Shown: piece by piece, positions 26,234-34,910 of the stretch
Layout of the letters: each line of letters opens with the position of its first letter
Numbering within the stretch: the first letter of the stretch is position 1
Origin: Gemmatimonadaceae bacterium
GTDB taxonomy: Bacteria; Gemmatimonadota; Gemmatimonadetes; Gemmatimonadales; Gemmatimonadaceae
DNA length: 64,000 nucleotides
Direction of reading: 5' to 3'
Assembly (NCBI GenBank): GCA_016720905.1
Contig: JADKJT010000012.1
Location: 1-64,000, forward strand
Notes under the pieces: generated by a model
What the model was told of the DNA's origin: nothing
Seen by the model: only the letters and a program-made list of their open reading frames with translations
Database searches by the model: none
Made by a program: the position numbers and the translations under genes

Positions 26234-26961
26234 TGCGGCCGTTCCAGAGCACCGGGGTGCGAACGCTGCCTGTGGCGCTGGCGTTGCTGGTGTCGTCGCT
26301 GGCAGTCGCGAGCTGCAACTGGGCCGGCGGCTGCGCCGGCGTCGGCTACCACGCGGTCCATGTGACCATTCGGGACCAGCAGGGGAATCCGATAGCGATT
26401 GGTGCGACGGTCACGCTGCATGACGGAGCGTATCTCGAGCGAGCCGGCACGCAATATGATCCGCTCAACGTGTACGCGGCGGCGGATCGCGGCGGGCGAC
26501 GGTATGATATTCAGGTTACGAAGTCACACTACAACGAACGCTGGGTGCGGGGCGTGCGCGCGCCGGGCGGCGGATGCGTCACCGGTCACGAGGAAGAGCC
26601 CGTGACGATCACGGTGCCGGTGGTGCTCACCTTGGCAGCCGGTGCGCCACCGGTGCGATCGGTCTCTTTGCTGCCACCGCACATTCTGCTCGATCGTCCG
26701 CCGTGGCAAGGCGTTGGTACATTCACGGCGTATGTGGATGCCAACGTGGGTTTGTCGCGCGATGTCCTCTGGCGCATATCGGGCGACACCGGTTCCGTCG
26801 ACTTTGATGCCGCGACCGGCACCGTGCGATACCGCTGTCGATCCCGCAGCGGGAACCTCATCGTGACCGCGCGGTCCATCGAGGACACGCTGGTTTTTGG
26901 CGTCGCGGACGTAGCCGTGCAGGGACATCCGGCAACGCCGGCCGATCCGCCGTGTAGCTGA
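26233..26961 (+). CDS. Lipoprotein with carboxypeptidase-regulatory-like beta domain
   Basis: The 242-residue product begins at ATG 26233 with a lipoprotein leader (VALALLVSSLAVASC). The next part (VHVTIRDQQGNPIAIGATVTLHDG) resembles a carboxypeptidase regulatory-like or Ig-like beta-sandwich. A second Ig-like part follows (RSVSLLPPHILLDRPP, VLWRISGDTGSVDFD). It should be anchored at the cell surface or in the periplasm. It is coupled to the small reading frame upstream, hence to the GT-C-like gene; the two may modify and display an extracellular structure, but that is speculation. Confidence 0.62.
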   Translation: MRPFQSTGVRTLPVALALLVSSLAVASCNWAGGCAGVGYHAVHVTIRDQQGNPIAIGATVTLHDGAYLERAGTQYDPLNVYAAADRGGRRYDIQVTKSHYNERWVRGVRAPGGGCVTGHEEEPVTITVPVVLTLAAGAPPVRSVSLLPPHILLDRPPWQGVGTFTAYVDANVGLSRDVLWRISGDTGSVDFDAATGTVRYRCRSRSGNLIVTARSIEDTLVFGVADVAVQGHPATPADPPCS

Positions 26962-27100
26962 CGCCACACCCAACAACACCCGTCTCCTTTGCGGATCGCG
27001 TCCGCAAGCGCCAGCGCGGCGCGATAAACAATCCACAGGCGGGCGGCATCAAAGCGATACGTGTTCCACCCAACCACCTTGCTGTCTCCAGACTCTGCCC

Positions 27101-28204
27101 ATGCCCATCGCTCCATACGCCCGACGCCTGTCGGTTGGCCTGCTGTCGCTGACCCTCCTGAGTGCCGCGCCATCGGGCGACGTTGTACCCACCGCAACCA
27201 TGAGCGCGGTGCGAATGGCGCACACGGCCACCACACTGCGGGACGGTCGTGTGCTGGTGGCCGGTGGGTTCACCGATGAAGCCGACGCCGCACGCAGCGC
27301 CGAGTTGTTCGACCCTGCCACCAGTCGCTTCACGCGCTTGCCACGCATGCTCACGGTACGCCACAGCCATACCGCCACCGTGTTACCCAACGGCAAGGTG
27401 TTGATTGTCGGTGGCTACGCGTCGGGGTCGGGCACCACCGGCGCGGCCGAACTGTTTGATCCAACGACCAACACGTTCGCGCCCACGGGGTCGCTCGTGG
27501 CGGCGCGGGCCGGCCATGTGGCCGTACTGCTTGGCAACGGCAAGGTGCTCATTGCGGGTGGTGTGGGACCGTCGTGGACGTTCCTGTCCAGCGCCGAGCT
27601 GTACGATCCGGCCACCGGACGCTTCTCACCAACAGGATCTCTGACGGTGGCCCGCGAGAGCCACATCGCGGTGCGCCTGCAGGACGGTCGTGTGCTGATT
27701 GCCGGTGGCCACCGGGGCCGCCGTGCCGACATCATCTTGTATGCGTCGGCGGAAACGTACAACCCCGCTTCGGGAACGTTCAGCGCCGTGGGAGACATGC
27801 GGGTGCGCCGTCACAAGCACGACGCCGTCATGTTGCGTGATGGTCGCGTGCTGATTACCGGCGGCTCCGATGAACGTGACAGCGACGGCGTCTACAACTC
27901 CACTGAGTTGTTCGACGCGACCACCGGATCGTTTGCCGCGGGTCCGCTGATGACTCGCGGACGGTACAAGCACAACGGGAGCTCGGTACTGCTGCCCAAC
28001 GGCCTGGTGCTGCTGGCCGGCGGTGCGTCGCATGCGGAGACATTCGATCCGCGCAGTCGCACGTTTGCCGCAGTGCCAGGCGACGCGAAACTCACTGGCC
28101 AGTTCTCGGCAGTGGCACCACTGGGAACCGGCCAGGTGCTGATCACGGGCGGGTACGGATCAGATCGGGGGCCTCAGGCGTCGGCCTGGCTGTATCGCCC
28201 GTGA
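27101..28204 (+). CDS. Kelch-repeat exported protein
   Basis: The 367-residue product has an N-terminal signal peptide (LSVGLLSLTLLSAAPSGD). It contains six kelch-type repeats of about 55 residues, each with the pattern RxxHTAT.L.DGRVLVAGG and then AELFDPxT..F: TATTLRDGRVLVAGGF, TATVLPNGKVLIVGGY, VAVLLGNGKVLIAGG, IAVRLQDGRVLIAGG, DAVMLRDGRVLITGG and LLPNGLVLLAGG. Such repeats fold as a beta-propeller, as in the galactose oxidase/kelch superfamily. No catalytic copper ligands are seen, so a binding role is more likely. It stands alone. Confidence 0.82.
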   Translation: MPIAPYARRLSVGLLSLTLLSAAPSGDVVPTATMSAVRMAHTATTLRDGRVLVAGGFTDEADAARSAELFDPATSRFTRLPRMLTVRHSHTATVLPNGKVLIVGGYASGSGTTGAAELFDPTTNTFAPTGSLVAARAGHVAVLLGNGKVLIAGGVGPSWTFLSSAELYDPATGRFSPTGSLTVARESHIAVRLQDGRVLIAGGHRGRRADIILYASAETYNPASGTFSAVGDMRVRRHKHDAVMLRDGRVLITGGSDERDSDGVYNSTELFDATTGSFAAGPLMTRGRYKHNGSSVLLPNGLVLLAGGASHAETFDPRSRTFAAVPGDAKLTGQFSAVAPLGTGQVLITGGYGSDRGPQASAWLYRP

Positions 28205-28227
28205 GCAACAACGCGCATCAAGCGGCG

Positions 28228-28767
28228 CTATGCCACGACACGCCCCGTGAGAACGCGCTTGCGGCGTGACAGAATCCCCGCGCTGACCAGCACCACCACC
28301 AGACCCACCGGAAAGACCTCAACAAACGTGTACGAGATGTTCACGAGCGGATTCTTGTACTGCTCCTTGAACGTTTCCATCTTGCGGGTCTGTTCGGCAA
28401 TTTCGGCGTCGGATTTGCCCGACGCCTTCGCCTTGTCCACCACCTGCGCCGCGTACTTCTCGGCGAAGTCCGGCATGAAGTTGTAGTACACCACCTCCCA
28501 GGTGGCCACGTAACAGACACAGGCAATGAGGGTGATGAGCAGGCCCACCTTGAACGCCCGGCCGAAGGCGATGGTGCCGTCCAGGACCTGATCGCGATAC
28601 GACCGAATGCCAAAGAACACCATGAGGAAGGCGGCGATCATGGTGGTGAAGCCCAGGATCTCGCCGGCTTCAAAGCCGATGCGATCCTGGAAGACGGCAG
28701 TGGTGAGCATCAGGACCGCGAATATTCCGCCAGCGATCAGGCCGTACGTCCAGACTGTCTTCTTCAT
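28228..28767 (-). CDS. DUF4199 membrane protein
   Basis: The 179-residue product has four hydrophobic segments (about residues 7-25, 37-57, 72-93 and 145-166) and the family hallmark KVGLLITLIACVCYVATWEVVYYNFMPDFAEKY. DUF4199 proteins are small inner-membrane proteins common in Bacteroidetes and relatives, with no proven function. A LuxR-type regulator lies just upstream on the same strand with a perfect 16-bp palindrome in the spacer, suggesting that it is controlled by that regulator. Confidence 0.82.
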   Translation of the reverse strand: MKKTVWTYGLIAGGIFAVLMLTTAVFQDRIGFEAGEILGFTTMIAAFLMVFFGIRSYRDQVLDGTIAFGRAFKVGLLITLIACVCYVATWEVVYYNFMPDFAEKYAAQVVDKAKASGKSDAEIAEQTRKMETFKEQYKNPLVNISYTFVEVFPVGLVVVLVSAGILSRRKRVLTGRVVA

Positions 28768-28824
28768 GATGGACTCCGAGTGAAGGGGTGGCGCGAGACT
28801 AGCGCCACACGTCCGGGAATTCCG

Positions 28825-28840
28825 TCACCCGATCGGGTGA
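28825..28840. promoter_or_regulatory. 16-bp palindrome, candidate operator of the DUF4199 gene
   Basis: TCACCC-GATC-GGGTGA is a perfect inverted repeat 58 bases before the DUF4199 start and 41 bases after the LuxR-type stop. A further GGGTGACCC occurs 32 bases away (28873-28881). It is not a good terminator, because no T-tract follows on the minus strand. Confidence 0.5.
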
Positions 28841-28880
28841 TTTTGACCGAAATGCACGAAAATCATGCGAACGGGTGACC

Positions 28881-29360
28881 CTACGGGATGAGTCCCAGGC
28901 GTTGACCCACCTGCACCGCCTGCGTGCGTCGATTGACACTCAGCTTTTCGAACAACCGGCTGGAGTGGGTCTTGACGGTGTTTTCGCTGACGAAGAGGCG
29001 ATCGGCGATTTCGCGGTTCGTCAGGCCGGCCGCGATCAGCGCGAGAATCTCGAGTTCGCGCTTGGTAATGCGGTGCGCCTCGCGCGCCGCTCCGTCGGGA
29101 GGGACATCGGACATCGGGACCGGCGCGACGGGCTGAGGTTGCGCCACCGACCTTGGGCGGCCGGTGATCCGCGTGCCGAGGGCCAGCCCCAGCAATACGA
29201 ACACGACGGCGATCAAGCCGCCGTAGATCTCAATGGAATGTTCGATGACGATGTAGCGATACTCGATGTAGCGCAGCAGGACGACCAGCAGGCCGCCAAG
29301 CATGCCATACAGGAGGACATATCGCTTCATGCCGCGGTTGCCGAAAGAAGGGCTATCCAT
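28881..29360 (-). CDS. Membrane-anchored LuxR-family transcription regulator
   Basis: The 159-residue product has two hydrophobic segments at about residues 11-30 and 45-64 and a C-terminal GerE/LuxR helix-turn-helix (ITKRELEILALIAAGLTNREIADRLFVSENTVKTHSSRLFEKL). There is no receiver domain, so activity is probably set at the membrane. It is paired with a DUF4199 gene, an arrangement I recall from Bacteroidetes-like genomes. The palindrome at 28825-28840 may be its binding site. The signal is unknown. Confidence 0.82.
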   Translation of the reverse strand: MDSPSFGNRGMKRYVLLYGMLGGLLVVLLRYIEYRYIVIEHSIEIYGGLIAVVFVLLGLALGTRITGRPRSVAQPQPVAPVPMSDVPPDGAAREAHRITKRELEILALIAAGLTNREIADRLFVSENTVKTHSSRLFEKLSVNRRTQAVQVGQRLGLIP

Positions 29361-29516
29361 TTTGGTCGGCGGAGAATGTCACGGCCCCGGCGCTCGTGCA
29401 AGGCGGACCAGCCGAGCCAAAGACCGCGGGCAGCCTTGGCTGTGCTCGACACCTGTCCACCTTGGCTGCAAATTGACGCCGTATCCGAGAAGAGCCCCTA
29501 CTTCATCGAGGCTATC

Positions 29517-31751
29517 GTGACTGTGCGCGTATTGCCGGCCAGGTTCCGTGTGTCGCTGCTGCTGGGTGTGGTGGTCCTGTCGGCCTGCGGTGGCGGGGGG
29601 AGTGATGCGCCCACCACTCCGGCGCCCACGCCGGCATTCTCGCTCAGTGTTGGTGGCACTACGCCGGCGGCAATCGCGCAATCGGCCAGTGGCAGCGCCA
29701 CGGTCACCGTCGCTCGCTCGGGTGGCTTCACGGGCGCCGTTTCGCTCGCCGTGGAAGGAGCGCCCTCCGGCGTGACGGTGACGCCGGCCACGATCTCGGT
29801 AGCCAGTGGCAGCACCACCGCGTCGCTCACCATCGACGTGGCATTGACGGTACCGGCGGGCTCCTATCCGCTCACCATTCGTGGTACCGCATCGGGGCCG
29901 GCGACACAAACGACGACGTTGACGCTGGTGGTGGTCACACGACCCGCTTCCGTGACGATGACGCGCGCCAATACCGGCGCCATCACCGGGAATGCCGGCG
30001 GACCGGCCATCAACTTCACAGTCATTCTCAATCGCATCGAGTATCTGGGGGCCGTGACGCTTGAACTCGCGTCCAGCCTGCCGGCCGGCGTGACGGCCAC
30101 CTTTGCCCCGTCGCCCACCACCGGCAACTCGGTTGTCGTGACCCTCACGTACGCCGCCAACGCGGTAGCTGGTTCGTATACCGCCGAACTGCGCGGCACT
30201 GGCACCGGCATTACCGCGGCGACGTTGTCCGTGCCGTTCACGGTGGTGGGCACGGCGTCGATGACCGTGAGCGTCAGTCGCCCGACCGTCTCCACGCCGC
30301 AGAATGGCAGCGGACTGACGTCGGTCACTATCGCCCGCACGAATTTCACCACGGCGGTTACGCTGGCCGTGGTCGGACTGCCGGCGGGCGTGACGGGTAC
30401 GTTCGAGAACAACCCCACCGCGTCAAACAGCACCACACTCAACTTCACCGTAGGCGCTGCGGTCGTGCCCGGGAGCTACCCACTCACGGTGTCTGCGTCG
30501 ACGCCCGGCGTGCCCACGGCGTCGGTCAGCATGACCCTGATCATCACGGCGGTTGGCACCGGCGGCAATTTCTCCATCCGTTTCTGTGGCGCGGCCGAAG
30601 ACATTCCCATCTGGTTGGGATACAGCGTGGGCAACTCGTGGGTGCGTGTGGTCATCGGTGCCAACAACACGTTCTCGTACGATCTTGGCACGCAGGGTTC
30701 CGTCGCCTGGGTCAACCAGCGTGGTGCCGACGACTTCCGCATCACCGTGTTTGCCGGTTTGCGCGACGAGTTGGCGGTCCTGACCGCATCGCAGTGCCCG
30801 TCGCCATCCAATCGCACCGCCACTGGCACGGCCACGGGCATTGGTGTGGCCGATGTGGCGCAGGTCATTCTCGGACCGCGCGCGCCCACCGCAGCGCCCA
30901 CCTTCGCCACAGCGAACTTCAGCTTCACCGCATTGCCTGACGGCGCGATGGATCTGCTCGCGACGCGTTCATCCATTGAGTCCAGCGCCCTGGTGGTGAA
31001 TCGCGTGTTCGTGCAACGCGCGGTCAATCCGGCCAACGGTGGTTCGGTGGGCACCATCGACCTGGCCAATGCCAGCGTGCCCGAAAGCAAGACGCTCACC
31101 ATTCAGGGCGCCGTGGGCGGTGAGCAATTGCTGGCGTCGGCGTCCCTGCGTACCGCCAATGGTGCTTCGATTTCCCTGGGATCGGCGCTGATCAGCAGCG
31201 GCAACAGCGGGCCGTATCGACATCTTGCAGCGTCACAACTGCAAACGGGAGACTTTCACACCGTGCAAGCGTCCGCCACGCTCACCGGTGGCGGATACAC
31301 CACCACGCGTAGCGTCACGCACACCCTGTCGTCACCAGCGGCCACGGCCGTCACCCTTGGCGCGGCCCTTGGCGAGCCGTTCGTCTTTGTGCTCGATAAC
31401 ACCAACAATCGTGCACGATATCAGTCGTTGATTCCCTTCAACAACGACTACCTGCGACTGTTCACCGCCGGATGGTTCCAGCAGTCCGGGAACACCCGTC
31501 GTGAATTCGTGATCACGGCCACCGAAGCCATGACGCCCATCACCACAGGCAATCGGGGCACGAATGCCAGCCTCACGGCCCCGAACTTCACCAATGCCTC
31601 GGGTTTCGATGCGCTGTGGGAACCACGCACGAATCTCCCCGCCAACTATCTGGTCACGGCCAGCGGATGGAGCGCCGCCGGCGGTATCAGCGCGCCACTC
31701 GCGGATGGCGTGATCACCAGAAGCTGGTCACGATTTGGACCGGTGCCGTAA
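29517..31751 (+). CDS. Large lipoprotein with three Ig-like repeats
   Basis: The start chosen is GTG 29517, which directly precedes a lipoprotein leader (VSLLLGVVVLSACGGGG) and has GAGG upstream; an open frame further upstream lies opposite the LuxR-type gene and has no protein-like pattern. The product has 744 residues. Residues about 35-345 hold three repeats of about 95 residues, each with TVTV.RSGGFTGAVSLAVEG, PSGVTVTP and AGSYPLTI, typical of bacterial hyaline-like Ig modules. The rest (LRDELAVLTASQCPSP, ESKTLTIQGAVGGEQLL, WEPRTNLPANYLVTASGW) is a beta-rich region of unknown family. Surface display is expected. It converges with the histidine kinase gene. Confidence 0.78.
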   Translation: MTVRVLPARFRVSLLLGVVVLSACGGGGSDAPTTPAPTPAFSLSVGGTTPAAIAQSASGSATVTVARSGGFTGAVSLAVEGAPSGVTVTPATISVASGSTTASLTIDVALTVPAGSYPLTIRGTASGPATQTTTLTLVVVTRPASVTMTRANTGAITGNAGGPAINFTVILNRIEYLGAVTLELASSLPAGVTATFAPSPTTGNSVVVTLTYAANAVAGSYTAELRGTGTGITAATLSVPFTVVGTASMTVSVSRPTVSTPQNGSGLTSVTIARTNFTTAVTLAVVGLPAGVTGTFENNPTASNSTTLNFTVGAAVVPGSYPLTVSASTPGVPTASVSMTLIITAVGTGGNFSIRFCGAAEDIPIWLGYSVGNSWVRVVIGANNTFSYDLGTQGSVAWVNQRGADDFRITVFAGLRDELAVLTASQCPSPSNRTATGTATGIGVADVAQVILGPRAPTAAPTFATANFSFTALPDGAMDLLATRSSIESSALVVNRVFVQRAVNPANGGSVGTIDLANASVPESKTLTIQGAVGGEQLLASASLRTANGASISLGSALISSGNSGPYRHLAASQLQTGDFHTVQASATLTGGGYTTTRSVTHTLSSPAATAVTLGAALGEPFVFVLDNTNNRARYQSLIPFNNDYLRLFTAGWFQQSGNTRREFVITATEAMTPITTGNRGTNASLTAPNFTNASGFDALWEPRTNLPANYLVTASGWSAAGGISAPLADGVITRSWSRFGPVP

Positions 31752-31767
31752 GACGGTGCGGCGGACG

Positions 31768-31798
31768 TGCCGAGGGGGCGATTACGGCGCCCTCGGCA
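31768..31798. terminator. Bidirectional hairpin between convergent genes
   Basis: TGCCGAGGGGGCG pairs with CGCCCTCGGCA around the loop ATTACGG, leaving two G unpaired. It is GC-rich, sits between the Ig-like lipoprotein and the histidine kinase, and includes the TAA stop of the kinase (31784-31782) in its loop. Confidence 0.6.
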
Positions 31799-33185
31799 AT
31801 CGCACTTGAAACACAGTTCGCCCCGGCGCGGAGTCCACCGCAATCTCACCTTCCTGTTTCTTCAGCAGCCGACGCACGATATCAAGGCCCAGCCCGGTCC
31901 CCTTCCCCACTCCCTTGGTGGTGAAGAACGGATCAAAGATTCGTCCGACGATGTCGGCCGGAATACCCGGGCCGTCGTCGACAACGCGTACCACGACCCA
32001 ATCCAGATCGCGTTCGGCCGTCACCGCCACATGACCGCTGGCCGCCACGGCGTCCAGCGCATTCTCAATCAGGTTCATCCACACCTGGTTGAGCTCTGCG
32101 CCTACCGCGTAGGCGCGCGGCAGGTCATCGGGAAGCGATAGCGCAATCTGGGCGTTCTTCGTGCGGGTCTTCGCACCCAGCATGATGAGGGTATCCGCGA
32201 TACCCTGACGAATATCCACCGGCTCGGGCGTGGGCGCATGATCCATGTAGGTGAAGCCCTTCACGGATCCCACCAGGTCGTGAATGCGCGTCGCCGCCGC
32301 TTCGATATCGCCGGCCAATGTGCGCACGCTGCAGCCAGCGGCCATCCACTTGAGCGCTGCATTGAGCACGCCGGGGTCGACCGTCGCCGCCAATGTGTCG
32401 ATTGCATCGATGGTCACGCCGGTCTCGGCCAGCACACTCGCGCAGCGTTCATCCGCATCGTGGTCGGCCAACCAATCCGCGAACTCGTCCTCGCGATCAG
32501 ACCGGCCCATCGTGGAACGCATGGCGGTGGGCGCCGATCGCAGGCACATGGCGCGAATCTCGTCGATGGTCGCCAATTGCTCGTTGGACAGGCGCGCCGC
32601 GCCAAGCTGTCGCGCCGCTGTCTCCGAGGCGTCAAGGCTTTCCGTGAGCAGTTTTGCGCCACGCACCACCGCCGACGCCGGATTGTTCAACTCGTGCGCG
32701 AGACCGGCCGCGAGCTTGCCCAGCGACACCAGCTTTTCGTCACGCAGATCGCTGGAGGTGAATTGCCGCGCGCGATCGAGCATGGCATGCACCATGACCG
32801 CCGTCATGGCGGGGCACTCGCGAATCATCTCGGGGAAATGTTCACGCGCTACTTCCAGCTGCTCCGTCGCTTCCTCCGCCACTACATCGCCGGGCGGGTT
32901 GGTGCCTCGTGAAAACGGCAGCAGCCCGCTGACGTCTCCGGCTCCCCACTCGATGATCTTGTGAGACCCGGCACCGCGATCCACGCGAATGGCGAGGTGT
33001 CCGGTGAGCACGACATTCAGCGATTGCGCACCGACACCACGCTTCAAGAACGCTTCGCCGACGGCAAGACGGCGTATCGTCGCATGCGCAATCAGCCAGG
33101 CATGCTCGCTGGCAGGCGCTGCGCCCAAGGCCCGGTGTTGCGCCAGCCGAGTCATCAGGTCCGCTTTCTCTGCCTCCGTGAACAT
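31782..33185 (-). CDS. Histidine kinase with N-terminal cNMP-binding domain
   Basis: The 467-residue product has a cyclic-nucleotide-binding-like domain at residues about 15-125 (RLAVGEAFLKRGVGAQSLNVVLTGHLAI). Next come a HisKA box (LVSLGKLAAGLAHELNNPAS, phospho-acceptor His164) and a C-terminal HATPase (NLIENALDAV, VVDDGPGIP, TKGVGKGTGLGLDIVRRLL). There is no transmembrane segment, so it is a cytosolic sensor. It starts three bases after the stop of the receiver-flavoprotein gene on the same strand and is almost certainly its partner: phosphate would pass to the receiver of that protein. Ligand identity (cAMP, cGMP or none) cannot be read from the sequence. Confidence 0.85.
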   Translation of the reverse strand: MFTEAEKADLMTRLAQHRALGAAPASEHAWLIAHATIRRLAVGEAFLKRGVGAQSLNVVLTGHLAIRVDRGAGSHKIIEWGAGDVSGLLPFSRGTNPPGDVVAEEATEQLEVAREHFPEMIRECPAMTAVMVHAMLDRARQFTSSDLRDEKLVSLGKLAAGLAHELNNPASAVVRGAKLLTESLDASETAARQLGAARLSNEQLATIDEIRAMCLRSAPTAMRSTMGRSDREDEFADWLADHDADERCASVLAETGVTIDAIDTLAATVDPGVLNAALKWMAAGCSVRTLAGDIEAAATRIHDLVGSVKGFTYMDHAPTPEPVDIRQGIADTLIMLGAKTRTKNAQIALSLPDDLPRAYAVGAELNQVWMNLIENALDAVAASGHVAVTAERDLDWVVVRVVDDGPGIPADIVGRIFDPFFTTKGVGKGTGLGLDIVRRLLKKQEGEIAVDSAPGRTVFQVRLPRAP

Positions 33186-33188
33186 CGA

Positions 33189-34862
33189 CTAGACCGTCCG
33201 CAGGTAGCGATGCACGGAATAGACGGCGGCGGAACCTTCGCCCACCGCCGCAGCCACGCGTCGATTGGCCCCCGAGCGCACGTCGCCTGCGGCGAACACG
33301 CCCGGGATGCTCGTCTCGAATGCGTACGGCGTGCGGGCCAGTGGCCATCCGCGCGGCCTGCCATGCTCCATCGGCAAGTCGGTGCCCGTGATCACGAATC
33401 CCGCATCGTCACATTCCAGCACATCGACAAAGGCATCCGTGTGTGGTTGTACACCGATGAAGATGAACATGGCCGAGAGCGGTATCGTGCGAAGTTCATT
33501 GGTCTTGACGCTTTTCAGGACGACGGCCTTGAGCTCGGTGTCGCCCTGCACGCCGTCCACCTCCACTTCGGCCACCACGTCGATGTTCGGTGTCGCACGG
33601 ATACGCTCCACGAGGTAATTGGACATCACCGGCGCGAGATCGGGGGCGCGGATGATCATGGTGACCTTGCGCGCGTATCGCGAGAAGAACAGCGCACCCT
33701 GACCCGCCGAATTGGCTCCTCCAATCACGCAGATGTCACGGTCGCGGTAGCGCGCGGCTTCCGTCATGGCCGCGCCATAATACACCCCAACGCCTTGCAG
33801 CGACTCGAGGCCAGGAACAGTCAACATCTTCGCGCTCATGCCGGTGGTGATGATCACCGTGTAGGTGGTGAGTTCCGTGCCATCGGCGAGCACCACCACC
33901 CGATAGGGGTCGTCGCGACGAAGGCCAACCACCTCCTGCCCGGTGAGCACTTCTGCGCCGAAGCGTCGGGCCTGTGAACTGGCGCGCTGTGCGAGGTCCG
34001 CGCCGGTGACTCCGGCAGGGAAACCCAGATAGTTCTCGATCATTGAGCTGGTGCCCGCCTGACCGCCTGGCGCCTCCGCTTCGACAATCACCGTGCGCAG
34101 CCCTTCCGATGCGGCATACACCGCGTGCGCCAAGCCAGCCGGCCCTCCGCCGACGATGACCACGTCGTAGAACGGGCGATTGGCGTGCGTCTGCATACCG
34201 GCCTTTGTCGCCAGGTCCACCTGGGACGGCGCAATGAGATGCGTTCCATCCGGGAACAGCACCACCGGCAAGCGGGTCAGATCACCGGCGATGGATTCGG
34301 CCAGCGCGCGCGCCGTGGCGTCCTGATCGAGGTCAACCCATTCGTACGGCACGCGGTTGCGCGAGAGAAATTCCTTGGCCGTGAATGACTGCGGCGACCA
34401 CTGCGAACCCAGCAGACGGATGCCTTCGAACGACGGAATCACACGCGCGCGCCACTCGGCGAGGAGATCATCAAGCACGGGATACAAACGGTGCTCCGGC
34501 GGATCCCACGGCTTCATGAGGTAGTGATCGAGCGCAATGTCATTGATGCCGGCAATTGCCACCTCGGTGTCCGCGTACGCGGTGAGCAGCACGCGACGAG
34601 CGGTCGGGTGCAGCTTCATCACCTCGCGCAGCAGCTCGATGCCTGACATGCCGGGCATGCGCTGGTCCACCAGAAAGAGCGCCACCGGGGTGTTGCGCGC
34701 GGCGAGTTCACGGGCCGCCTCAAGTCCTTCCGCCGGCGATCCGGCTTTCATGATGCGGTAGTCGGCGCGATAGCGATGTCGCAGGTCGCGCTCAATCGCC
34801 GCCAGGACCGACGGATCATCGTCGACGGAAAGGATGACAGGTTTGGTCACGCGCGGTTCCAT
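33189..34862 (-). CDS. Receiver domain fused to a glutaredoxin-like and thioredoxin-reductase-like FAD protein
   Basis: The start is ATG 34862; an upstream TTG at 34880 adds six residues. The 557-residue product has a receiver domain (residues 8-125; VDDD at 13-16, phospho-acceptor Asp66, Lys117). A short glutaredoxin-like part follows (about 148-225) in which the usual CPxC is replaced by SPQS (Ser156, Ser159). The remaining part has the FAD fold of thioredoxin reductase (VVIVGGGPAGLAHAVYAASEG at 234-254, NADPH-type VIGGANSAGQGALFF), but where TrxB has CATCDG this protein has YYGAAM. It may therefore be a flavin-dependent electron carrier or sensor and not a disulfide reductase. Similar fusions are known in other bacteria; function is not established. 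Confidence 0.85.
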   Translation of the reverse strand: MEPRVTKPVILSVDDDPSVLAAIERDLRHRYRADYRIMKAGSPAEGLEAARELAARNTPVALFLVDQRMPGMSGIELLREVMKLHPTARRVLLTAYADTEVAIAGINDIALDHYLMKPWDPPEHRLYPVLDDLLAEWRARVIPSFEGIRLLGSQWSPQSFTAKEFLSRNRVPYEWVDLDQDATARALAESIAGDLTRLPVVLFPDGTHLIAPSQVDLATKAGMQTHANRPFYDVVIVGGGPAGLAHAVYAASEGLRTVIVEAEAPGGQAGTSSMIENYLGFPAGVTGADLAQRASSQARRFGAEVLTGQEVVGLRRDDPYRVVVLADGTELTTYTVIITTGMSAKMLTVPGLESLQGVGVYYGAAMTEAARYRDRDICVIGGANSAGQGALFFSRYARKVTMIIRAPDLAPVMSNYLVERIRATPNIDVVAEVEVDGVQGDTELKAVVLKSVKTNELRTIPLSAMFIFIGVQPHTDAFVDVLECDDAGFVITGTDLPMEHGRPRGWPLARTPYAFETSIPGVFAAGDVRSGANRRVAAAVGEGSAAVYSVHRYLRTV

Positions 34863-34910
34863 GAGTTTGACGCCGGTCAAGAGAGAGCAACGGTGAGGGC
34901 CCGCAGGCGG

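Noticed and set aside
28875..29516. Upstream extension of the Ig-like lipoprotein gene
   Set aside because: It lies opposite the LuxR-type gene, has no protein-like pattern, and the lipoprotein leader starts at 29517.
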